A DNA stretch of 22,425 bases, from the NCBI GenBank assembly GCA_030613835.1, contig JAUWLH010000004.1, forward strand, positions 1 through 22,425, written 5' to 3'. This document shows positions 22,114-22,425 of the stretch, in pieces (position 1 is the stretch's first letter; each line of letters starts with the position of its first letter). The notes beneath the pieces were generated by a model, which searched no databases, was not told where the DNA came from, and saw only the letters and a list, made by a program, of their open reading frames with translations. Source of the DNA: Candidatus Bathyarchaeota archaeon. Lineage in GTDB: Archaea > Thermoproteota > Bathyarchaeia > TCS64. Made by a program: the position numbers and the translations under genes.

Positions 22114-22371
22114 CTAGCTAAGCTTTATATGGATCGTCGAGACGTTTCTCAGATCGTTCTCAGTACCCATCCTCTCGGTCCCTATCAATATATCGACGAC
22201 ACACATGTCAGTGACGAAGCTTCTCTTGCATACCTCGATGACATCGACAGCGCTGCTGATGGCCCTTCCTCGGGTCATGACATTGACCTTGGGGTCCTTC
22301 TGGAGGGAGGCCACTAGGGCCACCACGTAGTTCAGTATTGGCTTTGATCCGATATAGACATTTTCAGACAT
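22114..22371 (-). CDS. albA: DNA/RNA-binding protein Alba
   Basis: An 85-residue Alba-family chromatin/RNA-binding protein. The start MSENVYIGSKPILNYVVALV contains the GSKP element with the conserved Lys contacting nucleic acid; further on are VNVMTRGRAISSAVDVIEVC and the C-terminal beta hairpin ILIGTERMGTENDLRNVST. The frame stays open to 22404, but the ATG at 22371 is taken as the start because the family begins here and a TATA-like box lies upstream. It converges with nop5, with 5 bp between the stops. Confidence 0.95.
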   Translation of the reverse strand: MSENVYIGSKPILNYVVALVASLQKDPKVNVMTRGRAISSAVDVIEVCKRSFVTDMCVVDILIGTERMGTENDLRNVSTIHIKLS

Positions 22372-22403
22372 ATTGTTCAATGATGGACTCGGAGAGCCTG
22401 ACA

Positions 22404-22415
22404 CTTAAGTTATAC
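22404..22415 (-). promoter_or_regulatory. TATA-like box of albA
   Basis: Minus strand AGTATAACTTAA, centred about 38 bp upstream of the ATG at 22371, predicting a leader of about 10-14 nt. It supports the shorter start chosen for albA. Confidence 0.4.
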
Positions 22416-22425
22416 TGTAATTTGT

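Noticed and set aside
1..22425. CRISPR arrays, insertion sequences, tRNA or rRNA genes
   Set aside because: No regularly spaced direct repeats, transposase frames, terminal inverted repeats or rRNA/tRNA-like sequences were found on reading both strands.

Overview
The window comes from an archaeon. The evidence is the information-processing set: MCM helicase with a GINS subunit, L7Ae, S28e, L24e and S2 of archaeal type, Rpb10-like RpoN, the RNase P protein Pop5/Rnp2, Nop5 and Alba. It also holds a mevalonate/isopentenyl-phosphate-kinase lipid cluster of archaeal type. Many genes have a TATA-like box about 26 bp upstream of the start codon, as expected for leaderless archaeal mRNAs. The sequence is moderately GC-rich and densely packed, with few introns of non-coding DNA between genes. 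I cannot fix the lineage from this window; Alba plus a GINS-MCM pair fits several non-haloarchaeal groups.

Layout. 1-2021: the end of a CBS-domain gene converges on an Ogg2-type 8-oxoguanine glycosylase/MtnA operon (minus strand). 2109-4675: GINS subunit and MCM, joined by a TAATG overlap. 4743-7559: an accessory stretch with an alpha/alpha-toroid (squalene-cyclase-like) protein, a tiny Cys-rich reading frame, a threonine aldolase, and a DCD-like (development and cell death, PUA-like) protein cut in two by one in-frame TAG. 7628-8698: myo-inositol-1-phosphate synthase. 8695-10474 (minus): nucleoside diphosphate kinase, a small zinc-finger-like protein, then the L7Ae-S28e-L24e operon ending in a hairpin/T-rich terminator. 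10635-18019 (minus): rpoN-rpsB-MEMO-mvk-ipk-fni-idsA-gltX. 18142-18820 (minus): remnants of a secreted caspase-fold-like protein broken by a frameshift and two nonsense codons. 18887-20948 (minus): pyrD-pyrK-rnp2. 21002-22371: Nop5 facing Alba.

How the genes work together. MVK, IPK, the type 2 IPP isomerase and the short-chain prenyl synthase are four steps of isoprenoid supply for archaeal ether lipids by the isopentenyl-phosphate route; inositol-1-phosphate synthase supplies a lipid headgroup or osmolyte precursor. They are interleaved with translation and transcription genes (S2, RpoN, GluRS), a common archaeal arrangement, but the enolase and RNase J genes often found in this cluster are absent here. 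PyrD/PyrK form the two-subunit dihydroorotate dehydrogenase. L7Ae and Nop5 belong to the box C/D RNP.

The most unusual points are the two interrupted genes (DCD-like and caspase-like), the Cys-rich mini-gene with its own promoter, and an L7Ae leader in which a CUGA/AUGA K-loop-like element overlaps the ribosome binding site.
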